Shown here in pieces: positions 1 through 7,574 of a stretch of DNA of 42,109 nt (its first letter is position 1; every line of letters starts with the position of its first letter). Both the position numbers and the translations under genes were made by a program. This stretch comes from Syntrophomonadaceae bacterium (GTDB taxonomy: Bacteria; Bacillota; Dethiobacteria; DTU022), in assembly GCA_003550645.1 (NCBI GenBank), contig PUKV01000169.1, positions 1 to 42,109 of the forward strand, given 5' to 3'. The notes beneath the pieces are model-generated. The model did not search any database and was not told the DNA's origin. It was given only the letters and a program-made list of their open reading frames with translations.

Positions 1-476
1 CCCGGGTTATGATCACAGATGAAGCAACAACGTCTTTAGATGTTACCCTGCAGGCCCAGGTTTTGCACTACTTAAAGAAGCACCTTGCAGATTGCTGTAT
101 GTCTATCTTGTTTATTACCCATGACCTGGCTGCGGCAGCGGCGGTTGCCGACCGGGTTGCGGTGATCTATGCGGGAAAAATAGTAGAAAGCGGGCCGTTG
201 AAAGCGGTTTTCAAGCAGCCCCTCCATCCCTACACCCGGGCTCTGCTGCGTTCCCACCCTTCCTTTTGCCCCGGGACATTGCAGCCGATTCAAGGCGGCC
301 CGCCCGACCTGGCTGCCCTGCCCGGCGGGTGCTCTTTTTTCCCGCGCTGCAATGAGGCAGTAGATATTTGCCTTAAAAAAGATCCGGAAGCAATGAAAAT
401 AGCTGCAGGGCGCCAGGCTGCCTGCCATCTTGTGAATAGCAGGACCTGCCCGGAAGGAGAGAGGGCCGTTTTATGA
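1..476 (+). CDS. Oligopeptide/dipeptide/nickel ABC transporter ATP-binding protein, DppD/OppD type (5' partial)
   Basis: This is the C-terminal part of an ATPase that powers peptide or nickel import at the inner face of the membrane; the N-terminal half lies before the window. The reading frame is open from base 3. Visible are the end of Walker B and the D-loop (MITDEATTSLDVT), the switch histidine in FITHD, and the C-terminal oligopeptide-transporter extension with HPYTRALL and the cysteine pattern C-x6-C-x6-C...C (GGCSFFPRC, DIC, AACHLV) typical of DppD/OppD-like subunits. The stop overlaps the start of the next gene as ATGA, so the two ATPases are translationally coupled. The permease genes are presumably upstream. 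The true substrate cannot be read from this fragment. Confidence 0.9.
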   Translation, partial: RVMITDEATTSLDVTLQAQVLHYLKKHLADCCMSILFITHDLAAAAAVADRVAVIYAGKIVESGPLKAVFKQPLHPYTRALLRSHPSFCPGTLQPIQGGPPDLAALPGGCSFFPRCNEAVDICLKKDPEAMKIAAGRQAACHLVNSRTCPEGERAVL

Positions 477-1447
477 GCTTTTTAAGCGGACGCAGCCTGG
501 CCAAAAGTTATTTTATTACAAAAAGCCTATGGTATAAGGAGGAAATCCGGGCCGTTCATGAGGTCAGCATCGATCTGGATTTGGAAAACGAGCCGGGCCC
601 TGACCGTAAGGGGGGCAATGTCGGCCTGGTCGGGGAAAGCGGTTCCGGGAAAAGCACCCTGGCCCGCCTGCTTTCCCGTCTTGAAAGGCCTTCAGAAGGC
701 AGCCTCTATTTCCAGGAGAAAGAGATTGGCTACCTGCCGGAAAGCCTGCTTTTGCCCTTCAGAAGGGAGGTACAGGTAATTTTCCAGGATGCCGCCGCTT
801 CTTTAAACCCCCGGCATAGCGTGGAAAAGATCCTTTCTGAACCGCTGCGCAATTTTTTCCCTGGACTTAAGCGGAAAGAGCGCCTGGAAAGAATAGCTGA
901 AATCCTGCACCAGGTAGGGCTGTCGCCGGATCACTACTCTCGCTTTCCCCATGAGTTCAGCGGGGGGCAGAAACGGCGCCTGGCTATTGCCCGCGCCGTG
1001 ATTATCCATCCTTCCTTACTGGTTTGCGATGAGGTTACCTCCGGGCTGGATGTATCCCTGCAGGGGCAGCTGTTAAATCTCTTCCTGGAGTTGGGTGATA
1101 AGTTTGGTGTCCATTACCTGCTGGTGTCGCATGATCTCCCGGCGGTGCGCTACCTGTGCCGGCGGATCCTGGTCATGTATGCCGGCAGGATCGTGGAAGA
1201 TTTTCCGGTTGCAGATACAGGCTCCTCTGTTCACCCGTATACCAGGGCTTTGCTTGAGAGCGAACCGGTCCTGGACGGCTCTTTTTCGCCGCGTTTTTTA
1301 CCGGGTGAACCGCCGGACCCGTCGGCTTATCCACCGGGCTGCCCCTTCCATCCCAGATGCAGAGAAAGGAAAGCTTTATGCAGTGAAGTGCAGCCGGGGT
1401 TAAAGAAGGTGGGTGAAAATCACCGGGCCGCCTGCCACCTGGTCTGA
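473..1447 (+). CDS. Oligopeptide/dipeptide/nickel ABC transporter ATP-binding protein, DppF/OppF type
   Basis: This is the second ATPase of the importer, 324 residues, a normal length for DppF/OppF. Walker A is GESGSGKST at about residues 54-62, the signature is FSGGQKRRLAIARA at about 162, Walker B and D-loop are LLVCDEVTSGLDVS, and the switch is LVSHD. The C-terminal HPYTRALL and cysteine motif (PPGCPFHPRC, RAACHLV) match the peptide-transporter family. Between strand 1 and Walker A there is a short polar insertion (around ENEPGPDRKGG). The start overlaps the preceding stop (ATGA). The substrate-binding protein follows after about 260 bases. Peptide import is the likeliest role; nickel import by the related Nik family is possible. 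Confidence 0.93.
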   Translation: MSFLSGRSLAKSYFITKSLWYKEEIRAVHEVSIDLDLENEPGPDRKGGNVGLVGESGSGKSTLARLLSRLERPSEGSLYFQEKEIGYLPESLLLPFRREVQVIFQDAAASLNPRHSVEKILSEPLRNFFPGLKRKERLERIAEILHQVGLSPDHYSRFPHEFSGGQKRRLAIARAVIIHPSLLVCDEVTSGLDVSLQGQLLNLFLELGDKFGVHYLLVSHDLPAVRYLCRRILVMYAGRIVEDFPVADTGSSVHPYTRALLESEPVLDGSFSPRFLPGEPPDPSAYPPGCPFHPRCRERKALCSEVQPGLKKVGENHRAACHLV

Positions 1448-1704
1448 ACCGGTAAAAGCTCAGAGTGGTTTTGTCAAAAAGAACCCCTGGTAAGGGGCTT
1501 AAGCTGATTCACCGCCATTTTTGCTTATATATTTTTGCGGAAAAATTGTGATTTCGGGTCTCTAGATTAACAGCCTGATGTTAGCTAAACAGATAAGACA
1601 ATAATGCCCTAAAAAAGAGTGCTACCCGGTGGATAAAAAGAGTTATATGTAATGTCGGGATTATTAAAATATGAGTGCGCTTACTCTTAAAAGGAGGAGA
1701 AAAG

Positions 1705-3282
1705 ATGTTTAAGCAAAAAACCGTTATGTTAGCATTGATGGCCATTGCACTGCTTATCCTTTTGGGGGCGGCCGGCTGCGAGGAGGCAGAAGATCCCCTG
1801 GAAGACCTGGAAGGCGAAGCAGAGGAAATGGTTGAGGAAAACGGTGAAGAAGAGGATGATGTATTAACTATCGGGGCAGGCCGCGATTTCCATTACGGCC
1901 CGGAAGACCGGACCTACCTGCACGGCAGCACCAATGTCTGGGAAGGGTTAGTTTACCTGGATGATGAACTGGAGCCGGAGCCCTGGCTGGCGGAACAGTT
2001 CAGCGCTTCAGAAGACGGTAAAACCTGGACTTTCCAGCTCAGGGAAGGAGTGAGATTCCATGACGGCGCCTATTTTGATGCAGAAGCAGCCCGGGCCAAT
2101 ATTATCCGTTTAAGCGAGCACCCGCAGACTGCAGACAGCTATAAGTACATGGAAGAGGTGCGGGCAGCAGATACTTATACGCTTGAAATTGAACTGGACC
2201 GCCCCCTGCCTGCTTTCCCCGTCCTGATCAGCTATTTTCCGGGGGCCATGTTCAGCCCGGAAGTGATTGCAGATGAGGGGACAGACCTGGAAGCACCGGT
2301 AGGAACAGGGCCCTTTAAGTTTGAAAGTTACGGCGAAGATAAGATCTACCTTGAAGCATACGCGGAATACTGGAAAGGTGAACCGGGTGTTGACAGGGTG
2401 ATCTTTCATCATATTCCGGATGAGTCAACCCGGGTTTCTGCCCTGCAGGCCGGGGAAGTAGATGCCCTGGCCGATGTAGGAGTGATCCTTCCAGAACAGG
2501 TGCCTGAACTGGAAAATATTACGGGTATTGAACTGAAAACCGTACCGGTGCTCACTTCAATCTACATGTTTTTCCAGACTGCAAGCGCTCCGGTTGATGA
2601 TCCTGACGTCAGAAAAGGGATTTCCAAGCTCCTGGACCGGGAAGAGTTGGTTGATGCCCTGCTGGACGGTTACGGGGAGCCGGGCCGGGCGGTAATTACC
2701 CCCCTGGCTGAATACTGGTTGGATGAAGAAGTTTCCCGCTATGAACATGACCCGGAAGGAGCACAAAGCCTGCTGGAAGAGAGCCTCGATGGAGATGAGA
2801 AGCTGCAGATCCTGGTCAACTCCAGCTGGGCTGCCCGCTGGCCCATGTCTTCTATAGCGCAGTACCTGCTGACTGAACTGGACAAGCTTGGCATTGAGGC
2901 TGAGATTGAAACCATTGAAATGGGCGCCTATAATGAAAAGGTGCAGCAGGGCGATTTCCATATTTCTTTTTGCCCCTGGACCGGACAGGACCCCGATGAT
3001 TTCTTCAGTTCCTGGATCCTGACCGGGGCCGGTTTCAACCAGAGCAGGGGCGTGGACTTTTCCAGTGCCGAAGAAGATGAATTGATCGAAGCGGCAGTCC
3101 AGGAGATGGACCGGGAGAAAAGGCGCGAGCTTTACCTTGAGCTGCAGGACCTGGTGGAAGAAAAAGCACCCCTGGTCCCTGTTTACCATGATCTGACCAT
3201 TTATGCGACCAGGGATTACGTCAAAGACTTAGAAATGGACTTCAACTTCCGGCCGGACCTGTTCAAGGTTTCCCTGGATTAA
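1705..3282 (+). CDS. ABC transporter substrate-binding lipoprotein, family 5 (peptide/nickel)
   Basis: This is the extracellular binding protein for the importer encoded just upstream. The start is the ATG at 1705 behind AAGGAGGAG; an in-frame GTG at 1675 would lie before this ribosome binding site. The N-terminus is a lipoprotein signal (MFKQKTVMLALMAIALLILL) ending in the lipobox LGAAGC, so the mature protein is lipid-anchored at Cys. An unusually acidic linker of about 28 residues (repeated Glu/Asp, EAEEMVEENGEEEDD) follows before the family-5 domain, which begins TIGAGRDFHYGP and carries FQLREGVRFHDG. The length of about 525 residues fits SBP_bac_5 proteins. The ligand is not assignable; the family binds oligopeptides, dipeptides or nickel chelates. 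Confidence 0.92.
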   Translation: MFKQKTVMLALMAIALLILLGAAGCEEAEDPLEDLEGEAEEMVEENGEEEDDVLTIGAGRDFHYGPEDRTYLHGSTNVWEGLVYLDDELEPEPWLAEQFSASEDGKTWTFQLREGVRFHDGAYFDAEAARANIIRLSEHPQTADSYKYMEEVRAADTYTLEIELDRPLPAFPVLISYFPGAMFSPEVIADEGTDLEAPVGTGPFKFESYGEDKIYLEAYAEYWKGEPGVDRVIFHHIPDESTRVSALQAGEVDALADVGVILPEQVPELENITGIELKTVPVLTSIYMFFQTASAPVDDPDVRKGISKLLDREELVDALLDGYGEPGRAVITPLAEYWLDEEVSRYEHDPEGAQSLLEESLDGDEKLQILVNSSWAARWPMSSIAQYLLTELDKLGIEAEIETIEMGAYNEKVQQGDFHISFCPWTGQDPDDFFSSWILTGAGFNQSRGVDFSSAEEDELIEAAVQEMDREKRRELYLELQDLVEEKAPLVPVYHDLTIYATRDYVKDLEMDFNFRPDLFKVSLD

Positions 3283-3371
3283 CGGATGCTGTAAAGGAAG
3301 CGGGCAGGAAGTATGATTACTGTATAAGTAAATGATTGGCAGGTTATCTGTGCAGGCCGGATCAAACTATG

Positions 3372-3415
3372 GAGCCGGCGGGCGTTACTTTAAAAACCGC
3401 TGCTGCCGGCTCTTT
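3372..3415 (+). terminator. Possible terminator after the ABC transporter operon
   Basis: GAGCCGGC at 3372-3379 pairs perfectly with GCCGGCTC at 3405-3412, followed by TTT. The loop is long (25 bases) and partly G/C rich, and the T-run is short, so this is a plausible but not strong terminator. The rest of 3283-3597 shows no gene or other clear signal. Confidence 0.4.
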
Positions 3416-3597
3416 CAGGCCGGTTAAGAGGCGCAGCCATTCCGGTCCCGGGGTGGAAGCTGTTTGCGTCTGGAAAATAAATAAGCATCCGGTTCGTTTG
3501 TACTCGGCAGCGGTAGATTTGCGGGCTTGACAGCTCTGTTTTAGAAAAAGCGCAGTGGCTTGATGGATGGGACTGGAGTATGAAAAGGGTATAAAAA

Positions 3598-3672
3598 TGG
3601 CTGGGGCGGCAGGATTCGAACCTGCGCATGCGGGAACCAAAATCCCGTGCCTTACCGCTTGGCCACGCCCCA
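3598..3672 (-). tRNA. tRNA-Gln (anticodon TTG)
   Basis: On the minus strand the sequence folds as a full cloverleaf. The acceptor TGGGGCG pairs with CGCCCCA, the D arm is GCCAAGCGGTAAGGC, and the anticodon stem CGGGA/TCCCG encloses loop TTTTGGT with anticodon TTG. The T arm has GGTTCGAATCC. The 3' CCA is encoded (TGG at 3598-3600 on the plus strand). It lies 4 bases from tRNA-His and both follow the same promoter. Confidence 0.96.
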
Positions 3673-3676
3673 GCAC

Positions 3677-3754
3677 TGGGGTGAGTGATGGGATTTGAAC
3701 CCACGACCTCCAGGGCCACAACCTGGCGCTCTAACCTACTGAGCTACACCCACC
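3677..3754 (-). tRNA. tRNA-His (anticodon GTG)
   Basis: The minus strand folds as a cloverleaf with acceptor GTGGGTG/CACTCAC, anticodon stem CCAGG/CCTGG and loop TTGTGGC giving anticodon GTG. It has the histidine identity features: an extra encoded G at position -1 (complement of base 3754) opposite discriminator C73. CCA is encoded at 3677-3679. It is the first gene of a two-tRNA unit with tRNA-Gln. Confidence 0.96.
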
Positions 3755-3782
3755 ATATGCTTTTCTTTCAGTTGCGTTGTTA

Positions 3783-3811
3783 ATTTTAGCATGCGCCTGC
3801 TGAAAAGTCAA
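3783..3811 (-). promoter_or_regulatory. Sigma-A type promoter for the tRNA-His/tRNA-Gln unit
   Basis: On the minus strand, TTGACT (3806-3811) and TAAAAT (3783-3788) are separated by exactly 17 bases. Predicted transcription starts about 20 bases before tRNA-His. This is a near-consensus vegetative promoter in the expected place for stable RNA. Confidence 0.85.
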
Positions 3812-3867
3812 CGTTTGCAGCACCAATTAAACTTTCCTTGCTTTAAGGTTTAATCAGGCTGTGATAT

Positions 3868-3895
3868 TTGTTTTAGTTAACCTGTGAAATATAAT
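3868..3895 (+). promoter_or_regulatory. Possible promoter for the LiaF-like gene
   Basis: TTGTTT (3868-3873) and TATAAT (3890-3895) are 16 bases apart, about 70 bases before the downstream start codon. The -10 is perfect and the -35 is weak. It is divergent from the tRNA promoter. Confidence 0.45.
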
Positions 3896-3961
3896 AATAT
3901 GCTATACTGGTACATGATTTTGCACTGTATAAACAATAGACGGTCTGGAGGCTGATTCTTT

Positions 3962-4717
3962 ATGCGTATTCTTAGCGGCAGGTTTTTGCTTGGCATACTA
4001 ATCCTGGTTGTCGGGGTGATCCTGCTTTTAAACAACCTGGTTGAGGGGATTGATATTGACGTCAGGCAGGTTTTACACCTGTGGCCGGTGATACCGCTGG
4101 TGCTCGGGGGGAGCTGGCTGTTTGATGCTTTCAAGTCCACTTCTACTGGAGAGCAGCAGAAAGCTTTTTTCCCCTGGGGACAGTTTGTAACCTCCCTCAT
4201 TGCCATAGCGATCGGGGTAATTTTTCTCGGTCGAAACCTGGACCTGTTTTACGTGGATACCCGCATCTTTTGGAATTTGCTCTGGCCGGTGGTCCTGATT
4301 TTGATCGGGATCAGTCTCTTACGCGGTCGGGCTCTCAGTTCAGCAAAAGGCGGCCGGTTTGCTTTTATGGGCGGTTCTGAGGTCGGCGGTTCAGAGCCCT
4401 GGAAACTAGAAAGCGGCAGCTATTTTGCTTTCATGGGCGGGATTGAAATGGATTTAAGATCAGCTGAGCTTCCCGAGGGGGAAACCGTCCTTGATTTAAC
4501 TGCAATTATGGGTGGAATTGATGTAAAAGTGCCCCGGGACCTGGCTGTTATCTTTGACGGCAATGCCGTTTTGGGCGGAGTGACCTTTAAGGATCATGAA
4601 GACGGCGGCCTGATTGGCGGCCGGAAAATTGAAAGCAATGTCGAGGAAAATGCCTCTAAAGTCGTGCGCATCCAGGCCCGGGCCATCATGGGCGGCGTGG
4701 AAGTTAAAGAAGCTTGA
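3962..4717 (+). CDS. LiaF-like membrane protein (LiaI/LiaF transmembrane domain and C-terminal LiaF domain)
   Basis: This is a 251-residue membrane protein. The N-terminal half holds hydrophobic hairpins: GRFLLGILILVVGVILLLNN at about 6-25, a second segment near WPVIPLVLGGSWLF, then LIAIAIGVIFLG and LLWPVVLILIGISLL. This is the DUF5668/LiaI-LiaF-like pattern. The C-terminal half has repeated FMGG/IMGG motifs (SYFAFMGGIEMDL, AIMGGIDVKV, AIMGGVEVKE) of the cell-wall-active antibiotic response (LiaF) beta domain. In Bacillus, LiaF restrains the LiaRS cell-envelope stress system. No LiaRS pair is visible here, so its role is inferred only by family. Ribosome binding site: GGTCTGGAGG before the ATG. 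Confidence 0.8.
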   Translation: MRILSGRFLLGILILVVGVILLLNNLVEGIDIDVRQVLHLWPVIPLVLGGSWLFDAFKSTSTGEQQKAFFPWGQFVTSLIAIAIGVIFLGRNLDLFYVDTRIFWNLLWPVVLILIGISLLRGRALSSAKGGRFAFMGGSEVGGSEPWKLESGSYFAFMGGIEMDLRSAELPEGETVLDLTAIMGGIDVKVPRDLAVIFDGNAVLGGVTFKDHEDGGLIGGRKIESNVEENASKVVRIQARAIMGGVEVKEA

Positions 4718-4780
4718 AGTAAAAAAGTCTGCAGCAGTAAAGCAAGCTCTTCAGCACTTAAGACTGCATGCAATATCAAA

Positions 4781-4809
4781 GGCCGGCAATTATATATTAA
4801 ATGCCGGCC
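4781..4809. terminator. Bidirectional terminator between converging genes
   Basis: GGCCGGCA (4781-4788) pairs perfectly with TGCCGGCC (4802-4809) around an A/T-rich 13-base loop. It sits between the converging LiaF-like and MurE-like genes, and the loop contains the stop codon of the minus-strand gene. The T-run is short on the minus side; on the plus side TGTTTTTTAG follows after a few bases. Confidence 0.6.
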
Positions 4810-6335
4810 ACCCTGTTTTTTAGGGCAGCGAAAACTTTATCTTTGTCCAGGTGTGGTTTCAGGTGGTGGAGTTGGTCCAGGCAAATCGAGGCGCCGTAAT
4901 CCATACCCTGGCATCCGGCCAGCAGGACTACATCCTCCGGGGAAGCATTTTCAAGCCCCCGGGCGATGGCACCGGGCAGTTCTTCATATATTTCCACATC
5001 TATCCCTGCGTTTTCCATTACTTCTTCAAAAACCAGCCTTTCTTCTTCGCTGACCACATCTTTTTCATCGACGTGGGAAACACTGGTGGTGGCTATTACC
5101 TTATCCAATTCAAGCCTGGGAGCCCATTTGGCAATGGCTTCGGCGTTTTCCCGGTTGACGGTTACGCCCCGCCCGCCCCTGATCGCATAAACCAGGTGCA
5201 GGTTTTTGTAGTCCATCATCTGCAGGGTTTCTAAGGTGACGTTGATGTTGCCGTAATTGGCAAAATGATCGTCGATTACCTTGATGTCATCTTCAAAAAT
5301 AAGCTCAAATCTTCTTTCCACACCGCGAAATTCTTTTAACGCCTCCTGGATCACCCGGACCGGAATGCCCCGGAGCAGAGCGGCAAGGATTGCCGCCATG
5401 GCATTGTAGACGCTGTGCAGGCCAAGCACAGACAGCTCTACCTGGAAGGAGCCTGGATATCCGGCAAATATATCGGCCGGTTCTTTTTTCAGTATTTCAA
5501 TCTTAAACCGGGCTCTTCCGGTACTCAAGTCGAGGTTGGTTACCAGGCAGTCTGCTTCCCTGTTTTTAAGTCCGTAGGTAAAGACCCGGGCAGCGGTTTC
5601 ATTCTTTAGCGTGGAGCTGTAGGGGCAGTCCAGGTTTAAAACAGCCCAGCTGCCTTTTTTGGCATGGCGGATTAGACCGGCCTTGGCATTGAAATAGGCC
5701 TCAAAGGAGCCGTGCAGGTCGATGTGTTCGCGGCTAATGTTGTTCAAGACCACGGTATCGTAATCAATATTTCCTACTCTTTTCAGCTCCAGCCCGGAAG
5801 ATGAAACTTCCATGACGGCATGGGAAACCTTATTTTCCACCATCTGGCTGAAGATACGGTGCAGGTCCAGGGATTCGGGCGTAGTCAGGTCGGCAGGCCG
5901 CACTATATGGCCGGTTTTTACAATGACCGTCCCGATCAGGCCGGTATTCAGACCCTGCTTTTCCAGGATGGAGTTGAGCATGTAGGTGGTGGTGGTTTTG
6001 CCGTTGGTTGCCGTGACCCCGGTCACATGTATTTTTGAAGAAGGGTGATCGTAAAAAGTGTCGGCCAGGGCAGCCAGGGCGGCGCGGCTGTCGGCCACAC
6101 GGTACTGGGGTATGTCCAGGTCTTTTCGGATATATTCTACGACGGCTGCTGCGGCTCCTTTTTCGAGGGCCTGCTCAAGGTAGAGGTGGCCGTCTGTTTT
6201 GTAACCCTTAAGGCAGACAAAGAGGGAGCCTTCTTCTACCTGGCCCGAGTGGTAAGCCAGGTCCCGGATGTCCAGATCGAGCTCCGGGTTACCTTCTAAA
6301 AACGTTATGCTGTTTAACAATTCTTTAAGCTTCAA
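4797..6335 (-). CDS. MurE-like Mur ligase without the diaminopimelate motif
   Basis: This is a 512-residue ATP-dependent amide ligase of the Mur family. The N-terminal MurE-type domain has SGQVEEGSLFVCLKGYKTDG, the central ATP-binding domain has the P-loop GVTATNGKTTTTYML at about 105-119, and the SREHIDLHGSFEAYFNAK segment holds the conserved lysine that is usually carbamylated. The C-terminal domain departs from true MurE. Where MurE has DNPR, which recognises meso-diaminopimelate, this protein reads TTSVSHVDEKDV, and the usual GKGHE is replaced by GCQGMDYGA. It stands alone, away from any mur/fts cluster. It is probably a MurE paralogue with another amino-acid or acceptor specificity. The start is TTG at 6335 behind GGGGGAAC. 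Confidence 0.8.
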   Translation of the reverse strand: MKLKELLNSITFLEGNPELDLDIRDLAYHSGQVEEGSLFVCLKGYKTDGHLYLEQALEKGAAAAVVEYIRKDLDIPQYRVADSRAALAALADTFYDHPSSKIHVTGVTATNGKTTTTYMLNSILEKQGLNTGLIGTVIVKTGHIVRPADLTTPESLDLHRIFSQMVENKVSHAVMEVSSSGLELKRVGNIDYDTVVLNNISREHIDLHGSFEAYFNAKAGLIRHAKKGSWAVLNLDCPYSSTLKNETAARVFTYGLKNREADCLVTNLDLSTGRARFKIEILKKEPADIFAGYPGSFQVELSVLGLHSVYNAMAAILAALLRGIPVRVIQEALKEFRGVERRFELIFEDDIKVIDDHFANYGNINVTLETLQMMDYKNLHLVYAIRGGRGVTVNRENAEAIAKWAPRLELDKVIATTSVSHVDEKDVVSEEERLVFEEVMENAGIDVEIYEELPGAIARGLENASPEDVVLLAGCQGMDYGASICLDQLHHLKPHLDKDKVFAALKNRVAGI

Positions 6336-6551
6336 CTTTGTTCCCCCGCTGTAGTTGTCAGTATTATTGTAACTCTCAGGTACAGCCGCTAAGCCACGGG
6401 GTCAGATCCATCGTCTTTACTTTGGCCTAAACCGTGCTTTGAAAGGTTCAAACCGTCCCCATGGCGCTGCTGTTCATTCAACAGGTCGATAGTCTGAGTA
6501 ATTACTTTGTTTTGATCTAATTCGGCAGTGAAAAAAAAACTCCTCTATAAA

Positions 6552-6579
6552 ACAAAACCCGCCTATGAGCGGGTTTTGT
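6552..6579 (-). terminator. Rho-independent terminator of the ferredoxin gene
   Basis: ACAAAACCCGC (6552-6562) pairs perfectly over 11 bases with GCGGGTTTTGT (6569-6579) around a 6-base loop. On the minus strand it is followed by a T-rich tail, about 25 bases after the ferredoxin stop codon. Confidence 0.85.
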
Positions 6580-6602
6580 CTAAATGCAGTTATGTTGTTT
6601 TA

Positions 6603-6785
6603 TCAGGAGATCTCGATTGATTCAGTAGGGCATTCCTCGGCTGCTTCGCGGACGCTTTCCTCGTGTTCTGCAGGCACTGGATTTACCTTTACTTCTGCTA
6701 TTTCATCACCTAATTCAAAAACATCGGGACAGATATCCTCACAAATTCCGCATGCGCTGCAATCGTCGTTTACTTTGACTTCCAT
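6603..6785 (-). CDS. Ferredoxin, single [4Fe-4S]
   Basis: This is a 60-residue acidic electron carrier. Cluster ligands are C9, C12 and C15 in CSACGIC plus C52 in EECPTESI. An additional C19 (EDICP) matches the position that forms a disulfide in Thermotoga-type ferredoxins, but the usual partner cysteine is absent. The fold pattern (VNDDCSACGICEDICPDVFE) is that of one-cluster ferredoxins. It has an AGGAGG ribosome binding site and its own terminator, so it is monocistronic. Several ferredoxin-dependent systems lie elsewhere in the window (Kor, Rnf); whether this protein serves them is unknown. Confidence 0.93.
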   Translation of the reverse strand: MEVKVNDDCSACGICEDICPDVFELGDEIAEVKVNPVPAEHEESVREAAEECPTESIEIS

Positions 6786-7074
6786 GCTGATGCCTCCTTA
6801 TCATTAATAGGGTTTTTCCATAAGTCTTATTCGCTAATTAATCCATTTTCCCTTTTTTTATAGCATATTTTTTATTAAATTGCATTCCCGGTAAGCGGTC
6901 TATAATTATAACTGTCAAACCTGCTTAGCCCGAAATGATTATGCTTGATATCAGGTTATAGCTTATAGTTACGGTTTAGTCAACCCTGAAACTAAAAGAG
7001 AGTTCTACCTCAATTTACGTGCCATCTTTGTTCCCATAAAAAGGGTTTATATTATGGTTACTCACCGCGAAAAA

Positions 7075-7137
7075 TGTGGATAATGCGATCTTGAAACGGT
7101 TATATCGGCATAAATCTGTGGATAACTTTGTGGATAC
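7075..7137 (+). promoter_or_regulatory. Cluster of three DnaA boxes in a 575-base intergenic region
   Basis: TGTGGATAA occurs at 7075-7083 and 7117-7125, each a perfect DnaA box (complement TTATCCACA), and TGTGGATAC at 7129-7137 differs by one base. All three point the same way; the last two start 12 bases apart, a spacing common in origins. The flanks, especially 7190-7290, are A/T rich. The gene-free stretch 6786-7360 contains nothing else convincing apart from the promoter at 7302. No dnaA, dnaN or rpmH gene is near, so this may be a DnaA-titrating or regulatory site rather than the main origin. Confidence 0.55.
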
Positions 7138-7301
7138 TGTTAACAGAACGGGCATTTGCCTTTTAAAAAGGTTGATTTGATGGCCTTTTAAGATCGAAAA
7201 TCTTTTATTAGTTAACATAATGTTATTTGCATAACTAGTTAACCTTACTATTAAACTGTGAAAAAAAGAACCCTGGCTTTTATTATTTGCACATTTTTAA
7301 C

Positions 7302-7330
7302 TTGTCAATAACAAGCAGTTGTGTTATTAA
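7302..7330 (+). promoter_or_regulatory. Possible promoter for the 27-residue lipoprotein gene
   Basis: TTGTCA (7302-7307) and TATTAA (7325-7330) are 17 bases apart, about 30 bases before the GTG start at 7361. Overlapping it are A/T-rich inverted repeats (AATAAC...GTTATT and GTTATTAAT...ATTAATAAC) that could be an operator. Confidence 0.45.
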
Positions 7331-7360
7331 TATTATTAATAACTAAACGGGGGTGTTCCG

Positions 7361-7444
7361 GTGAGCCTTTATAGAGTGGTGTTAATTGCCGTAACTGCTT
7401 TAAGTTTGCTGTTGTTAATTGGGTGTAATACCGGTGGAGGCTGA
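7361..7444 (+). CDS. Very small lipoprotein (27 residues)
   Basis: A GTG at 7361, behind GGGGGTG, opens a 27-codon frame: MSLYRVVLIAVTALSLLLLI followed by GCNTGGG and TGA. It reads as a complete lipoprotein signal peptide with a lipobox-like LLIGC, so the mature product would be a lipid-modified hexapeptide Cys-Asn-Thr-Gly-Gly-Gly. It has its own candidate promoter (7302) and a clear terminator (7498-7551). It resembles small entericidin-like lipoproteins only in general form; I do not recognise a family. It is too short for most gene finders. Confidence 0.5.
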   Translation: MSLYRVVLIAVTALSLLLLIGCNTGGG

Positions 7445-7497
7445 TAGGGTTTTATGATAAGAGCCGGTCGGCTCTAAAATAACTGGCAATAAAGAAT

Positions 7498-7551
7498 AAG
7501 CATCCGCTGTATGCCTTTGATCTTAACAGGGCATAACAGGGATGCTTTTTT
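7498..7551 (+). terminator. Rho-independent terminator after the small lipoprotein gene
   Basis: AAGCATCC (7498-7505) pairs with GGATGCTT (7540-7547), with an inner TATGCC/GGCATA pairing (7510-7515 and 7530-7535), and a T-run to 7551. It works on the plus strand and ends the short transcript just before the converging peptidase gene. A smaller hairpin AGAGCC/GGCTCT lies at 7460-7475. Confidence 0.8.
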
Positions 7552-7574
7552 CAGTTTCAGGAACTGTTTCCAGG

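Noticed and set aside
1484-1497. CCCCT/AGGGG hairpin after the second ATPase gene
   Set aside because: The stem is only five bases and no T-run follows on the plus strand; not enough for a terminator.
3362-3721. Minus-strand frames across the tRNA genes
   Set aside because: They run through both cloverleaf tRNAs; translated tRNA sequence often gives such false frames.
7015-7218. 67-codon minus-strand frame in the DnaA-box region
   Set aside because: It has no convincing ribosome binding site, its composition is unlike a protein of this genome, and the DnaA boxes lie inside it.
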